A stretch of 64,000 bases of DNA from the NCBI GenBank assembly GCA_013398615.1, contig VZSR01003807.1, positions 41,122,578-41,186,577 of the forward strand, given 5' to 3'. The translations under genes were made by a program, and so were the position numbers. Below the pieces are notes generated by a model that saw nothing but the letters and a program-made list of their open reading frames with translations, had not been told where the DNA came from and searched no databases. Of the stretch, positions 1 through 11,462 are shown one piece after another (positions within the stretch are counted from its first letter, which is position 1; every line of letters begins with the position of its first letter). Origin of the DNA: Brachypodius melanocephalos. Lineage: Eukaryota > Chordata > Aves > Passeriformes > Pycnonotidae.

Positions 1-624
1 AAGTGAAGGGGGCTCCTGATTCATCAGAGGATAGATTTAGGAAGAGATACCAAAAACATCCTTCACTTATCCTCTAATATTTTCTTAAGGATTCACATGA
101 AATGAAAGCAACCAAGAGCTGAGAGATGAGAATGACTGCCAAGAACATGTTCCCTGCCTGGGAAAAGGAACCTTCTACTTCTCTTTGCTCCAGAGTCATT
201 CAACCCCCACCCCAGAAAGCTCTGAATGCAAATTAGCTGCACCTGCACCTTTTACTATTAAGGTTAAAATCAACACCTCTCCTTTCCAAAACAATAGGGG
301 TGCATGCTTAATTTAAAAAAAGAGTAGGCACTCTTTTATTTTCAAGCGTTTTCCCAGTGAAGTTTGACTTATTTTTTCATGTGCTCCTGGAGGTCTATTG
401 TCCATGCATGTGCTGAGAAAGTATTTGTGTCTGTGCCTCAGAGGGGTGAGTTAGACCATATTAAAAAGCTAGATTTTTTTTAATCCTATTTTTTTGGCTT
501 TTCTTGGTGGCATCATGGAGAAACTTCTCCCTCGAAGACACACAAATAGTATAAAAAACCCAACATAAATAAACCCCCTTACCTTTCTTTATGATTAAAT
601 CATGCTTTCTTCTCTCAAATACAG

Positions 625-686
625 AAAAGAATCAGTAAAAAATTCGGAACTTGTAACTAGAGTTGTAACAAGAAAAGTACCCAAGT
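625..686 (+). other. Candidate small coding exon (62 nt)
   Basis: A pyrimidine-rich stretch ending in ACAG (611-624) precedes this segment, and the exact donor consensus GTAAGT follows at 687-692. Only one of the three frames is open: it begins after one base (upstream intron phase 2) and reads KESVKNSELVTRVVTRKVPK, leaving one base (downstream phase 1). The sequence is charged and free of low complexity, but I do not recognise the protein. Strong acceptor and donor pairs occur by chance in 64 kb, so this is only a candidate. It could belong to a plus-strand gene whose other exons lie mostly outside the window. Confidence 0.25.
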
Positions 687-3600
687 GTAAGTAAAATCAA
701 TCAGAAAGAAGAAAGGATTCTTTCCTCTCTTCTGCCGATTACAGCCGACATAGTTCTGGAAAGGGAAAGACAGTCCTGAGGTAGTGGCAGCAGCCAAGTC
801 CCAAAGGGCTAAAAATATATAATGTGTATATTTGTATGCACACAGCTGGAGTGTCCCAAATGCCTTGACATGGCACATCCAATGGCAGTTGTCACAAAAG
901 TCTAATAGTTTAACTACATTTACATACTGCAGTAGACACTATAAATATTTAAAATAGCAAGGGAGGGTCTTTTCAGCCTTTGAACTGCTCAACGCTTTAT
1001 CATGAAAATCCTTCACGTGACTGGCAAAGGTTTCTCCAATGCTGAAAGTGGCTGAGTTTATAGCCCTGCTGTTAAGAAATCCAGCTAAAGTATACAGAAT
1101 GGAAAGTGAGTACACAGAGCAGCAGAGGAGAGAGCTCCTGTTGTGGGCCTGCTAACGACATCAGATGCTGAAAAGTGCAGCAAGACTCAGAGAAAAAAGA
1201 GAACCCAGAAGAGTTAGATTTAACAAAAAGTGACTGCAAATATCTAATAAGTATGCTTTCTGTTTCCATAGCAACTTGCATCAAAGGAATGGAAAGCACT
1301 TTAAACATCAATCAATTTACCCTCAACAGTACCATATGGAAGGCAAAATATATATTAGATGAAGTAAAATTGCTTCCTGGTGATTTCTGGGCTGTGTTTT
1401 AGAAGTCCTTTTTGTTATCTCTGCACTAACTTCCTCATCAACATTCAGATTTTCAATCTGTCTTCTCCATGTTCTCTCACAGAGATGGTTACCTAAGAGG
1501 AGTGATCAGAGATGGTTGGATAAAGAATGAAGATCTTGGGAAGAAATTAATTTGGCCATTACTGAGCACCAGATCAATATAGCAACAACCAAGCAATCTT
1601 ATCTCCTGTAAGTCATCACTGCAAGAAAGTCTCTGCAATGGCAGATGCCAGAACAACAGTGGCCTCTTTCAAGAATTTTGCCAAAGGGCTTGTACAAAAC
1701 CCATATTTTTGCTCTCTGTATTGTACAATATTTAGGTAGGTATAGCATGAACGTAATGCTCAGTGGGTAGGCACCATGACCCAGTGCTTGCCTGTAAATG
1801 ATGGGTGGCTTTAAAATGTCTTTTAAAAATAATTTTATAGAGTCAGTATATCTAGAGATAAAAGAGAAACCTAGCAGATCTTCAATTAGTATGTGTGACA
1901 TGCCTGCACCCAACAAAAGAAAATAAGGCCAGTCTAGTTCTTCCTGCTCTTGAATTTTAGGAGTTGAGGAATCTAAAGCCTGAAAAAGTAATTTTTCTGC
2001 TCTGGAGCCCACACAGTCTGAAATTGAATTGGTCATCTATTGGCCAAAAGTTGTGATAAGTCTTTATGCTTTCTTTTATAATTCAGATGGTTTGGCTGGC
2101 TGGGATGAAAGTGAAGGTGACAGAGAGGATTTTGGTCTCTGGAGAGAGAAGATGTCATTGTAAGACTGGATGTTGCATGATCTCCACCACTGAGGACAAG
2201 GTTAGAGCTGGTCATGGATCATAAATTAGCCCCCTTTCACCATCTGGTTAGGTTTCTTTGCTAGAGAGAAGTTAGAGCACAGGAGTCTAAAGAGTAATAA
2301 GTTTTCCCTTGCATTTTGAATGACTCTAAGAGGTTTTGAGGAATACAAAGGCCCTTTCATACAACACTTCATATCCACTTTTCCAGAAGAAAAGGATCCT
2401 TTAGGTAAAGTCAAGCTGACAACTGGTGTTAACATTTGGGATCTAACAATTTGAGGTTGTAGCTGAATGGCATTTCAGAGTTCAAATGAAAGTGATGAGC
2501 AGTATTTCTATGGGTCTACTACTCACAATGGATCCCTGGGATAGTGACAATTTGAAAGCAGTAGCTAGGGCTTGGAATTTTAAATTTGAAAACTGAAGAG
2601 TTTGTTTTTTGCTGTGTGCTAAATGGCTCTGAGTGATGGCAAGAAGGCAGGTGCCACCTTCAATGTTCACTGTTTCAGAAAAGATGGATTTCCTTGCCTA
2701 GAATGGAAAGGTTAAAGTTAGGAATGGTGTCAGGGTTTGCTAATCCAGAGAGAGAAAGCTGTAGATCTTTAGAGTTAGGTAGAAGTTCTGCATCAACTCT
2801 AAGCAGTATGAGATGAATTCTTTCATTTCTGGGGCAACTCCCCTGTATTTAATTAAACCAAGATTTAGGATAAAATAATATAAATATAAAATACATTCTT
2901 TGCTGAATGATAATGGGCCTGAGAGTAGGAAGAGGTGAGGTATTTCTTAAGTCCCATACCTTATGTACATATTTTCTGAGGAGATGGAACCCTGGGCTAT
3001 AATTAGGGTTGGAGTTAGGGCTACTGGTTGTATGTCAAAAGCAGAGATCCTGACTTAATGCTCAGTGCTGCATGTCCCATGGTGAAGAACTGCACTTCTG
3101 CTGTCATTTGTGGCTGATTATTTATGCTTCCTTTCACTACTCAGGTAGTTCTGCTAGCTATAATGAAGGCAAGGGCTGGTTAAAGATTCAACACTTATAG
3201 GGTGAAGAAATTATCTCCTTGAACTCTGTGAGCTACAGAGGTTTTTTGTGTGCTCCACAGAGCTGGTATACTAAACAGTTCTTGTTTCAGCAAGAGTTGC
3301 CAAACCAAGTTATGCCCAGTATATTAAATCTCCTATTTAAGGCTGAATTCATGCATATAATTCTAGAATTAGTTAAAAGTTTACATACAAGGCAGATGTC
3401 AGAAATTGCTCTCAAAAAAAGGAATGAAAGTCACCAGGCTTCTTTTTAACTTTGAGATATCCGAACAAAGGCAAGTGTTGGGAGAAAAATATTTCTCAAA
3501 TTATTGCCAAACACTGTTGAGTACTGCTGTTTTCTTGGGTTGCTTGCAAGTTGTTAGGTCTTATTCAGGTAGGAGCTTCTTAGCTAAGCATACATCAAGC

Positions 3601-4536
3601 CTTCGTTTTAATTTTGATTTCAGAGAAAAGAGATAATTATGGTTTCAGGATTTCTACCAGCTTTCAGCGTCTGCTCAATACTAAGGAAACAGAACAAGTC
3701 ATTCTCAGAGATTGAGAGTATGCTGTAATTTACAGGTCTAGGGGAAGGCACTCAAATTTATGGCATTGTAATGTTTAATAGTTTTTATTCAAAACTAATA
3801 ACATTCTTATGTTTATTTGCTTAATTTATAAAACACATGAAATTACATTAGCAAGGAATTAATTTTTATGTATGTTAATTTTCATACACAACTTCAAAAC
3901 CACATTTCTGTTATGAGTGTTTTTCTTTACAATTAAAGTTTTATCGTATTTGACCTGAGAATACCCGAAAATGAACATGGAGGAATTAAATGTTTTCAAA
4001 ATCTACTAATCCTGTCTATGCCTTCCACACAGAGCACACCCAACAAACCACAGAGTAAAGAAGAAAAAAGAAAGGAAGCATTCTTTAACTGCTTGCTTGT
4101 GTTTTTCATATAAACTATTGCTCTGATCCATCTGTAGCACCAAAGAAATGGGTTTGTTATCTACTCATAAGAGAAACATTGTCTCAGTTAATCTGAATTT
4201 ATGAGATATAGATACCACAACCTTTCAGAAGAGAAAGCATTGATGTCACATGTAGTCATGATGTCAGAAAAAATATCTCTGCCTTGTGTTGTTGGGGAGA
4301 TACACATCCAGCTTCTCTCCTGAGTGATCATCAGTGAAAATGAGTTTAGGAACTGATCTTCAAGTTGTTTCAGAGAATTGTAATTCCTTTTTTAGCTGAG
4401 GTCTTAAAATTATCCTGTTTGTTTCATTTGGGTTGTTTTTGAACAAAAGTGTGGGATACTGGAAGACAGGACACAACCTTCTGAGATGCAACCAAGACAA
4501 TGTTTTACAGAAAAGTATGTGCACAAATATATTTTA

Positions 4537-4572
4537 AACAAACAATCAATCAATCAAACAAACAAACAAACA
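4537..4572. repeat. Short CAAA/CAAT simple repeat
   Basis: A run of AAAC and AATC tetranucleotides is read directly in the sequence, ending in four AAAC-type units. It is an ordinary microsatellite, with no sign that it is the tail of a retroposon. Confidence 0.8.
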
Positions 4573-5097
4573 GCATATCAGACCTTTTTTGTTATTTCCT
4601 GATATTATTTATGAGAATTGAACCATGGGCACACTAGAGCAAAGAAACCATCTGTCGTAGTTGAAGCTCGGTTTCAGAAACAAAGTAAACAAGGAAAGAA
4701 AAACCTGCAGGGTTCATACCAGACTCGATCACATTTCTACAGGCTTCAGATGACTGATTTCAGCATTCTCTAAAAGCTGTTCTATTGGTGAAATTGCACC
4801 ACAGGCAATAAGGAAGATCTATGCTGTATTTGCAAGTGAAATGAATGGGCACAAAGCATGCTACGCTTCTATCTTTGCAATTCATCATATTAAAACTAAT
4901 CATGACAGGTGTAATTATGTGAGCACTAAAAATAAATAAGTAAGCAAATAAATAAATAGCTCTCAAATTTTCCTAAGTGTTCTGCTTTTCCTAAGCATAA
5001 TAAATCTATGGGTTGGAGAGGAGGTTGCAGTCTTCCTTACAGAAGATATTTTTGGAAGAAAATGCTAGTTAGGAAAACTGCTAAGATTCTCTTATCA

Positions 5098-5180
5098 CAG
5101 AGAGAAAGGAAGAAAGAGCAGAAGAGGAGGGAAGGAGAGAAGGAGGGAAAAAAGGAAAGAGGGAAGGAGAGAAGGAAATA
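5098..5180 (+). repeat. Purine-rich (GA/GGAA) tract
   Basis: About 80 bases are almost purely A and G on the plus strand, built of irregular GAGA, GGAA and GGGA words. Such polypurine tracts can form triplex structures and often stall polymerases. It lies about 140 bases before the assembly gap, which may be a coincidence. The 91-residue open frame through it is lysine/glutamate/arginine low complexity produced by the tract and is not a gene. Confidence 0.8.
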
Positions 5181-5318
5181 CATGACTTTAATGTCAGCAG
5201 TTTCTCAGTGTGTAATCATTTTTGACAGAATAAGCCATGCCACTGTAGTATATTCCAAACTCAATTTGTTTTTTACAATTTGAGTCAACTCTATTCCAGC
5301 TGCAAGCATTGTGACAAT

Positions 5319-5418
5319 NNNNNNNNNNNNNNNNNNNNNNNNNNNNNNNNNNNNNNNNNNNNNNNNNNNNNNNNNNNNNNNNNNNNNNNNNNNNNNNNNN
5401 NNNNNNNNNNNNNNNNNN
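5319..5418. other. Assembly gap of exactly 100 N
   Basis: One hundred consecutive N characters. The round length suggests a scaffolding placeholder of unknown true size rather than a measured gap. Any open frame crossing it is an artefact. Confidence 0.99.
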
Positions 5419-8400
5419 ATGTAGAAATTGGGTGTCTAGAATCAATAGTGATTATTGGCATAAAACTGTAAATATAGTATGTTTTAAGAGTTAATTGGGC
5501 TAGAAACCTTTAAAAGACCTTGAGCACCCGCTGTCCAGGGCACTTGGCAGCATCTTCCAGCACGTTAAGCCTGGTGTTGGCAACGTCAGAATCTTGAGAT
5601 AGGAAACTGAATAAACATCCTCGAAGACCAAAGCTGCGAGTCCCACTCATCTTTTAAACCCTGGTACAGGACTTTGTAAGGAAAAAAAATAGGAGATTCC
5701 CAGAAGATCAAAACCAATAGTAGAATCTACAGATTTGAAAAAAAAATACCAGTAATTCTCCACAAGGAAAACTCTATTTCAGGCAATGGAGAGCTTTTCT
5801 TTTAAATTTACTGTTTCTATGTATGAAGAACTTCCTTAGAGTGGATACAAAGAAATGTGGAAGACACCAAGGAGTCTATAAACAGGAATATTTCACTGCT
5901 GCTTTTCTCATTCATAGTACTGTACAGGGAGCAAGCTCCTATTTTTTTTCCCCTATCTGTTGCTTTGCTGGCACACACTGAATTTTCACAATGGGTAAGA
6001 AGACTGAAGCATGAAGTTACATGCTGCAAAGTGGCAGTGAGAAGAGCCATGTGTCATACTGTGTATCTTGATCACAGTCTTTCTAAAGTAAAAACATTCA
6101 GGAGATTCAAGGAGCTGTTCTGGCAGGGGTGGCACTGAGCAAGTATGGTCCATGATCTGTCAGATAAACACAATATTGTTGTGTCAGATCTTCATCATGA
6201 CTTCTTCCACACATACACAGACAATAATTCTAAACACTGCTCTCATCACAGTCAGTGTCACAAGAGAAGATGTTTCCCCTGACTCCTTTTAGAATTTGGG
6301 TGTAGACTGTAATCCCTAAAATAGATCATATATTGTGATCCAAGGTTAGCTGAATGTAAAAGATCAGAATTTTGCTGTTTTCTTTTCCTTGGGAAAATCC
6401 CTGTATCAGAGAAAGAAATGTTGTAGAAAGAAATTATGATACTTGAAGGATATCTTTCTGAAATATATGATGCCCTTGAAAGTATGGTACTACTGCATTT
6501 TGGAGGTAATATAAAAAGTAAGAGTGTTTAGTATCAACAAGAAGACATTCTATCTAAAAGATAACAGCGTATCACAGCATAGAAAGGGCTTTAGGATTTT
6601 TTGAATATTGGTAGCCATGTATCTGCACTCATAGTTTTCCTGGTATATAAATACATACACCTTTGATATAAAGATATAAATTTCTAGGGTGACAGATATT
6701 ATAGACCTTAATGGCTGATCATAACTACAAAATATGCCTGCATCCCAAAACCACAGAACTCCATATGTTACCAGAAAATCCTTAGCTTCTCCAAACTTCA
6801 AGAAATATATTAAGACAACTATTTAAAATACTAAATATCTTCAGGCTGAGATCTTCAAAGTTCAAGAATCTGTTAGATTTTTCATGCTTAGCAGTTAACA
6901 CCTACCACTGCAACCAGTAAGTAAAAAGCTTGAAAAACATATTTTTCAATCAAATATGTGTCTGGTATGCCATCATTACATTTCCTGATGCTGCCTACAA
7001 ATCTGTTTGGTTCTTGAAATATATATTTCCACAGTTCTTTCACAAGAAAAATATGAGAATCAAATCTGACCTTTTTTAAGTCTTGAAGGAACTCGAGAAT
7101 ATTGCTCACCCTGTCAGAACTAAATTAATTACTTCAAAATTTGAAGCTGGATAGTGGTTTTCAAATGATGAATATTTACTGGTTGTCAATATATTTAGAT
7201 GTTTTATGAAAGCAATAAGTTTCCCATGGAGATATAAATAATTACAGTGTTTTCAGTTCAGACTTGTATAAGCTACTTGATCTGAATGCTAAATTCATAA
7301 ACCTAGTGATGATTCTTTACTTTTGGATTTAACTTTTCATTTCCTATTGCTCATCATGGCAGTGAGTATTGCTCACTGGGAGCTAAGTTGTGCCTGAATA
7401 TCTGCAGATGAAGGAATGTAGGAGAGAGATGAATGTCTTTACTTATGGTAACCACCCAGGTTGAGCATTAATCCACAGTATGCAAATTGCAGAGTTAAAT
7501 ATCATCTGTACTAATCATTATATCTGAGGCTGACTGAACTGAAATCAATCTGTGGTATGTTGTGACATATTAGCGTTCACTGTCAGCTTATTTCAGAAGA
7601 GAACTCTCACGACATGCTTCTGTCTCTCATAAATAACCAGATAGTCTTGTCTATGTAACTCTCACTTTTTCAAATTTTGCTCATTCTCTACTGGTGATAT
7701 TACCTTACTAAAATAAATTCGGACAAGTAAAGCTGGATTTTTATGAACTTTCTTGGTATCTTGTTGATATGTTCAGAGATTATTTTCTAGATCATCAACT
7801 GGTTTGATGACTGTATTATCTAACTGATCTCATTGTTTAAGACCACCTTCAGAGATGGTCATACTGGAATATGTATACATGAGCCTCGTGGTCATGCAAA
7901 TGACACAAACAATATTTGTTTTGAAGTTTGTAAAAGAAATTGTTAATGTTAGTTACACATTCATTTTTAAAGGCCCTGGACCAAAATGTCAAAATACAAT
8001 CACTCTGCTCATGATTAACTTTCTGTAGGACTTGCTGCATAGTAAAATAACCTCTGGATATATATTAGTTTGTCAGGAAATTTTATGCTTCCAAATGAAA
8101 AAGAAATTTTTGAGCACTGCAAACTGTTAGACAAAAAAATAACCACACGTGATCGTATTCTATTTTTGAGTACTTTAAATAAGTTCTACCAAATGTCACC
8201 ATTTATTTTAGCCAGCTACTGGCTGATAATACTAATAATGAATAATTAATAATAATAAATATTAGGCAGCCTCCAGTTTGCATCAGATATTTTAGAAGAA
8301 TGCAAGACTGGACACACTCCAATGATTTAATTATGTAAACAGACAGTAACGCAATAGCAGATAGAGGAAGAAATCAATCTAATATCTTTTATGTCTCTCT

Positions 8401-8439
8401 TTTTTTCCATTTTTTAATTTTTATGTACTAGTACACACT
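5419..8439. other. Unique AT-rich non-coding DNA
   Basis: I see no gene, known repeat family or RNA gene here. Small A/T runs and a TAA-rich patch near 8230-8262 are the only low-complexity features. Open frames on both strands are short and unremarkable. Confidence 0.55.
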
Positions 8440-8830
8440 AGAAGAATCCCCTGTCTCTGTTCATAGACCCCCTCCTTACCTGCTGAGCCCAAAATATATG
8501 GCAATGCTCAAAAGGCAGTAAATGTCTACCATGCCCAATGTTCCTCTCAGGTCTCTCTGGGAAGAGGGAAGGCTCTTTGGTAGGGATCCTGGTGGCTTCC
8601 TGAGGAAAGAGGGAAACCTTAGGTGACTGCAGCCAGCCCATAACCCCTGCAGTCTGGTGCCTTTACTCTCTCCCCAGTTACAGCTCCTTTACATTTCCCC
8701 CTTTTAGCCCAGTAAGGCTCTCAAAAGGCAACTGGTTGAGAAAGCCAAAAGTTCTAGATTGCTGCTTTTTCTTGTCAGGGAAAGAGATTTCCTGTGGAGT
8801 TGACTGCCTTTGTTTAAAGGCTCTCTCTCC
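8440..8830 (-). mobile_element. Possible endogenous-retrovirus 3' remnant (polypurine tract plus LTR start)
   Basis: This block is clearly richer in GC than its flanks. Read on the minus strand it contains a polypurine tract at about 8694-8706 (AAAAGGGGGAAA type), directly followed by TG at the start of a segment running left through 8693. A purine tract immediately before TG is the usual arrangement at the 5' edge of a retroviral 3' LTR. No matching CA end, target duplication or TATA/poly(A) pair could be assigned, so the call is weak. The same block can be read as a minus-strand exon (8480-8599). Confidence 0.25.
8480..8599 (-). other. Candidate minus-strand exon, 120 nt
   Basis: On the minus strand a very strong acceptor (pyrimidine tract ending in CTTTCCTCAG, just right of 8599) precedes exactly 120 bases. 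These end in CAG and are followed by the donor GTAAGG (8474-8479). Two of three frames are open throughout. One is phase 0-0 (starts EATRIPTKEPSL, ends HIFWAQQ); the other is phase 2-2 and hydrophobic near its end (contains CLLSIAIYFGLS). Neither is recognised. Length divisible by three and clean borders support an exon. The overlapping retroviral-like purine tract suggests it could instead be decayed LTR sequence. Confidence 0.25.
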
Positions 8831-10206
8831 AAAGTGACATACAGGAGGAGGTTGTCCCTAGACACTATCCTTTGCTCTTTTTATCCTCATTTTCTCAATT
8901 TTACGTTACTAAGGATGATTACCACAGTAAAATGTGTAAAATATGAAATATTCCTGTACAGCAGAGTTGAATCAAAATCCCAAAGGGTCTGCTATGGCAT
9001 AAGCAACATCTCCAGAAAAAAATTATTGAACATGCAGAAACTTGTGTAAAATCAGCTCAAGATAAACCTAATCACAGCTGTGCTTGCACTCTTCTACTGT
9101 ATAAAATCAGCCTGATCAAATGGATTAATCAGGACACCACAGGCTCCTTCCCTACGTGGCACTGACTGGTGAATGAGCATGACCTGGCACGGACAAGGGC
9201 CACTAAGAAACCTCCTCAGAAAGAAGATTCCTGAAAAACATGGACCAAAGTTTCAGGCTCCTCAGAGGATCTCCACTGGAGCCTTTTCAGGCTCCATCTT
9301 CTATGGATGGCATCAGTGGGTGCTGCGGTGGCATTTGGCCAGAGCCTGTGCCTAATGGCTTGGATTGCAGAGCACATGAGCATCGTTAGTGCTACTTAAG
9401 AGAACAATAACTAATCAGTTTAGGGAAGAGATGATAATGCTTTCTGTAATTGAATGCATGCTTTACTCTCTTACCTAATCACATCCTCCTTTTTTTTCCT
9501 CAAGAACACAGGAACACTTCGCTGGAGACTGAATGAAGATGAAAATATAAAGTGGAATGAGAGCTGGATTCAAAGCTCATGTATAATCAAGCTGTATGAA
9601 TGAGATGAAGACTCAGTTCAGTCTCCCCCCCTCTTCCCTGCTCAGCAGGTGCTGACACAAGAGTAGAATTTGTTGCACAGTAACTAAACCACAATTTCTA
9701 TTTGTAGTAGTTCCCTTTGAAGATATAACACTAAGAAATAATATTTCAGGGCCAGATGTGCGATTTAATCACTCCTCTCCACTCTCCTTCTCCATTTTTG
9801 TGAACATTGTTAGAAAAATAGGATGGTGAATAACTAATTGACATAAGGACCTGACCTGGATTTTGAGGGAGAGGTTGTTTTATTACCTGTCCTTCTCTTC
9901 TGCAATTTTCTCATTGTTTCATGCTTCAGAAGGCATGAATTCAGGAAACTTTGATTTAAGAGCATTCGTGCTTCCAGGTAACATTCTGAACTTGCTTTAT
10001 GAAACCTATTTCAGAGGTTAATCTACAGCAACTCCTTCAATATATACAACAGGAGGAAGCTGTGTGCTGGTTTTGACTTTGGTGGTCACCTATGGCACTG
10101 TCCATCCTAGAGTGTGCACACACGAAGAAAGCTGTTTGAAGATCTGAAAACTGAAAATTAGTTACAGCATTGTTTGCTAGCCCATTTTAAATCCAGTTTC
10201 CTTCTT

Positions 10207-10248
10207 TTCAAGGGTTGGAAGAGCAGGTTCAAGGGTTGGATGGGCAGG
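10207..10248. repeat. 21-bp tandem duplication (2 copies)
   Basis: Copy one is 10207-10227 and copy two 10228-10248. They begin TTCAAGGGTTGGA and end GCAGG, with two mismatches. It looks like a recent slippage or template-switch duplication. Confidence 0.9.
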
Positions 10249-11114
10249 TACCCAATGCCCATCAACCTGAAAATGCAATAAACAAACAATAGCCAGAGCT
10301 ATGCCTGCTTTTGGCACTGATTAAAAAACACAAACAAACACATATCTCCCAGTCTAGGAAAAAACAAAAACAAACCTAAACAAACAAAAACCTCAGCTTA
10401 TGTGAAATCTTATTTTTCTTTCATCCCCAGAGAAGGAGAAATTTTCCAGTTCTCTGCAGAACAATTATCTGTGAATTAAGGGAGCTTTTATCAAGTGCAT
10501 CTAAAGCATTAATTGCTATTTCTGGAGCTCCAAAACCCTCTTCTCATCAACAGTGCTCCAATGCAAAATACTATTTCTACAGAATTCCTAATCAATTGGA
10601 TCTTTGTGATTTTAGTCCATAAAGAATCAAAAAGTCTGGGTCTTTTTGACACTCCAGGAAGAAACAGAGGCATGGAAACATTCAAATTTTCAGAAAAGCA
10701 AAGAAATCAACAAAAGGATATCTTTTCTTCAATGTTATGCACAGCAGAAACTATCCTGTGAAGTGCCCTGTAAAGTCATGTGGAGATATAAAACATCCAG
10801 CAGACATCAGTAAGAAAGGGAAGCTTCCTTCTAATCTTCTTGTCAGGTGATGTTTTCAATTAGCTGCAGACGGTCTGACACAATATCAGGTTCTGTGAGT
10901 TAAAGGCTTAATAAACAAGCCAATGTGTGCCATGGCATCAGAACTACTCTTAAGGCACAATCTCTAGATTGTCAGTGTGACATTTTTATCAGCACAATAA
11001 GCAAGTGGGAGCCAAAGATTCTGTATCAAGACAAAGAGAAGCATAGGAAGAGACTTAGAGATAAAACACTCTAAAAAATATTTTCTCACTAATAATATTG
11101 CATTTAAAGAAACA

Positions 11115-11156
11115 AATATGAGGAAAAGGTCTGTGGAATATGAGGAAAAGGTTTGG
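11115..11156. repeat. About 21-bp tandem duplication (2 copies)
   Basis: The word AATATGAGGAAAAGGT occurs at 11115 and again at 11137, followed by CTGTGG and TTGG respectively. The copies are adjacent and nearly identical. Confidence 0.9.
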
Positions 11157-11432
11157 CCCAATGCAGTGCACCAGTTCAGGAAATCCTGCTCTGATTAAGT
11201 TCCAAAATTTATGAACTAAATCAGTTTGAAGCATGGAAGAGAGATCCTCCCACTCCCATAGCAGTGTGGCCCTCTAATGCTCCAGGTCTTTTTATTTATC
11301 CTCAGCCTGAGTCCTGGAATGAGGAGAGGAGGGGCCAAGGATTTCCTTGTTTGCAGCCATACAAATTTGTTGAATCCAGCTTGTCCTTGGAAAGTTGGAT
11401 ATCATCACAGATCTTGATGTCTTTTTCCACAG

Positions 11433-11462
11433 AATTAATTACAAAAAGAGGTTAAAATTAAG
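11433..11462 (+). other. Weak candidate microexon (30 nt, phase 2-2)
   Basis: A good pyrimidine tract ending in CCACAG precedes this segment and the donor GTGAGT follows at 11463. The frame open across it starts after one base and ends with two bases spare (INYKKRLKL), so it would be phase-symmetric. Short length makes chance likely. Confidence 0.12.

Larger units (their letters stand above)
1..5097. other. Unique AT-rich non-coding DNA
   Basis: No recognisable gene or transposon was seen. Open frames here are short, overlap each other in several frames and show no known domain. The only possible gene part is a small splice-flanked segment at 625-686, listed separately. A short CAAA/CAAT simple repeat lies at about 4537-4572. 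The stretch is consistent with intron or intergenic DNA; nothing allows a choice between these. Confidence 0.6.

Noticed and set aside
5008..5471. Open frames near and across the N gap
   Set aside because: One is low-complexity translation of the purine tract; the others contain unknown residues from the gap.
6870..6921. Possible 25-nt plus-strand exon ending before GTAAGT
   Set aside because: Acceptor is ordinary and the segment is too short; kept out to avoid listing chance pairs.
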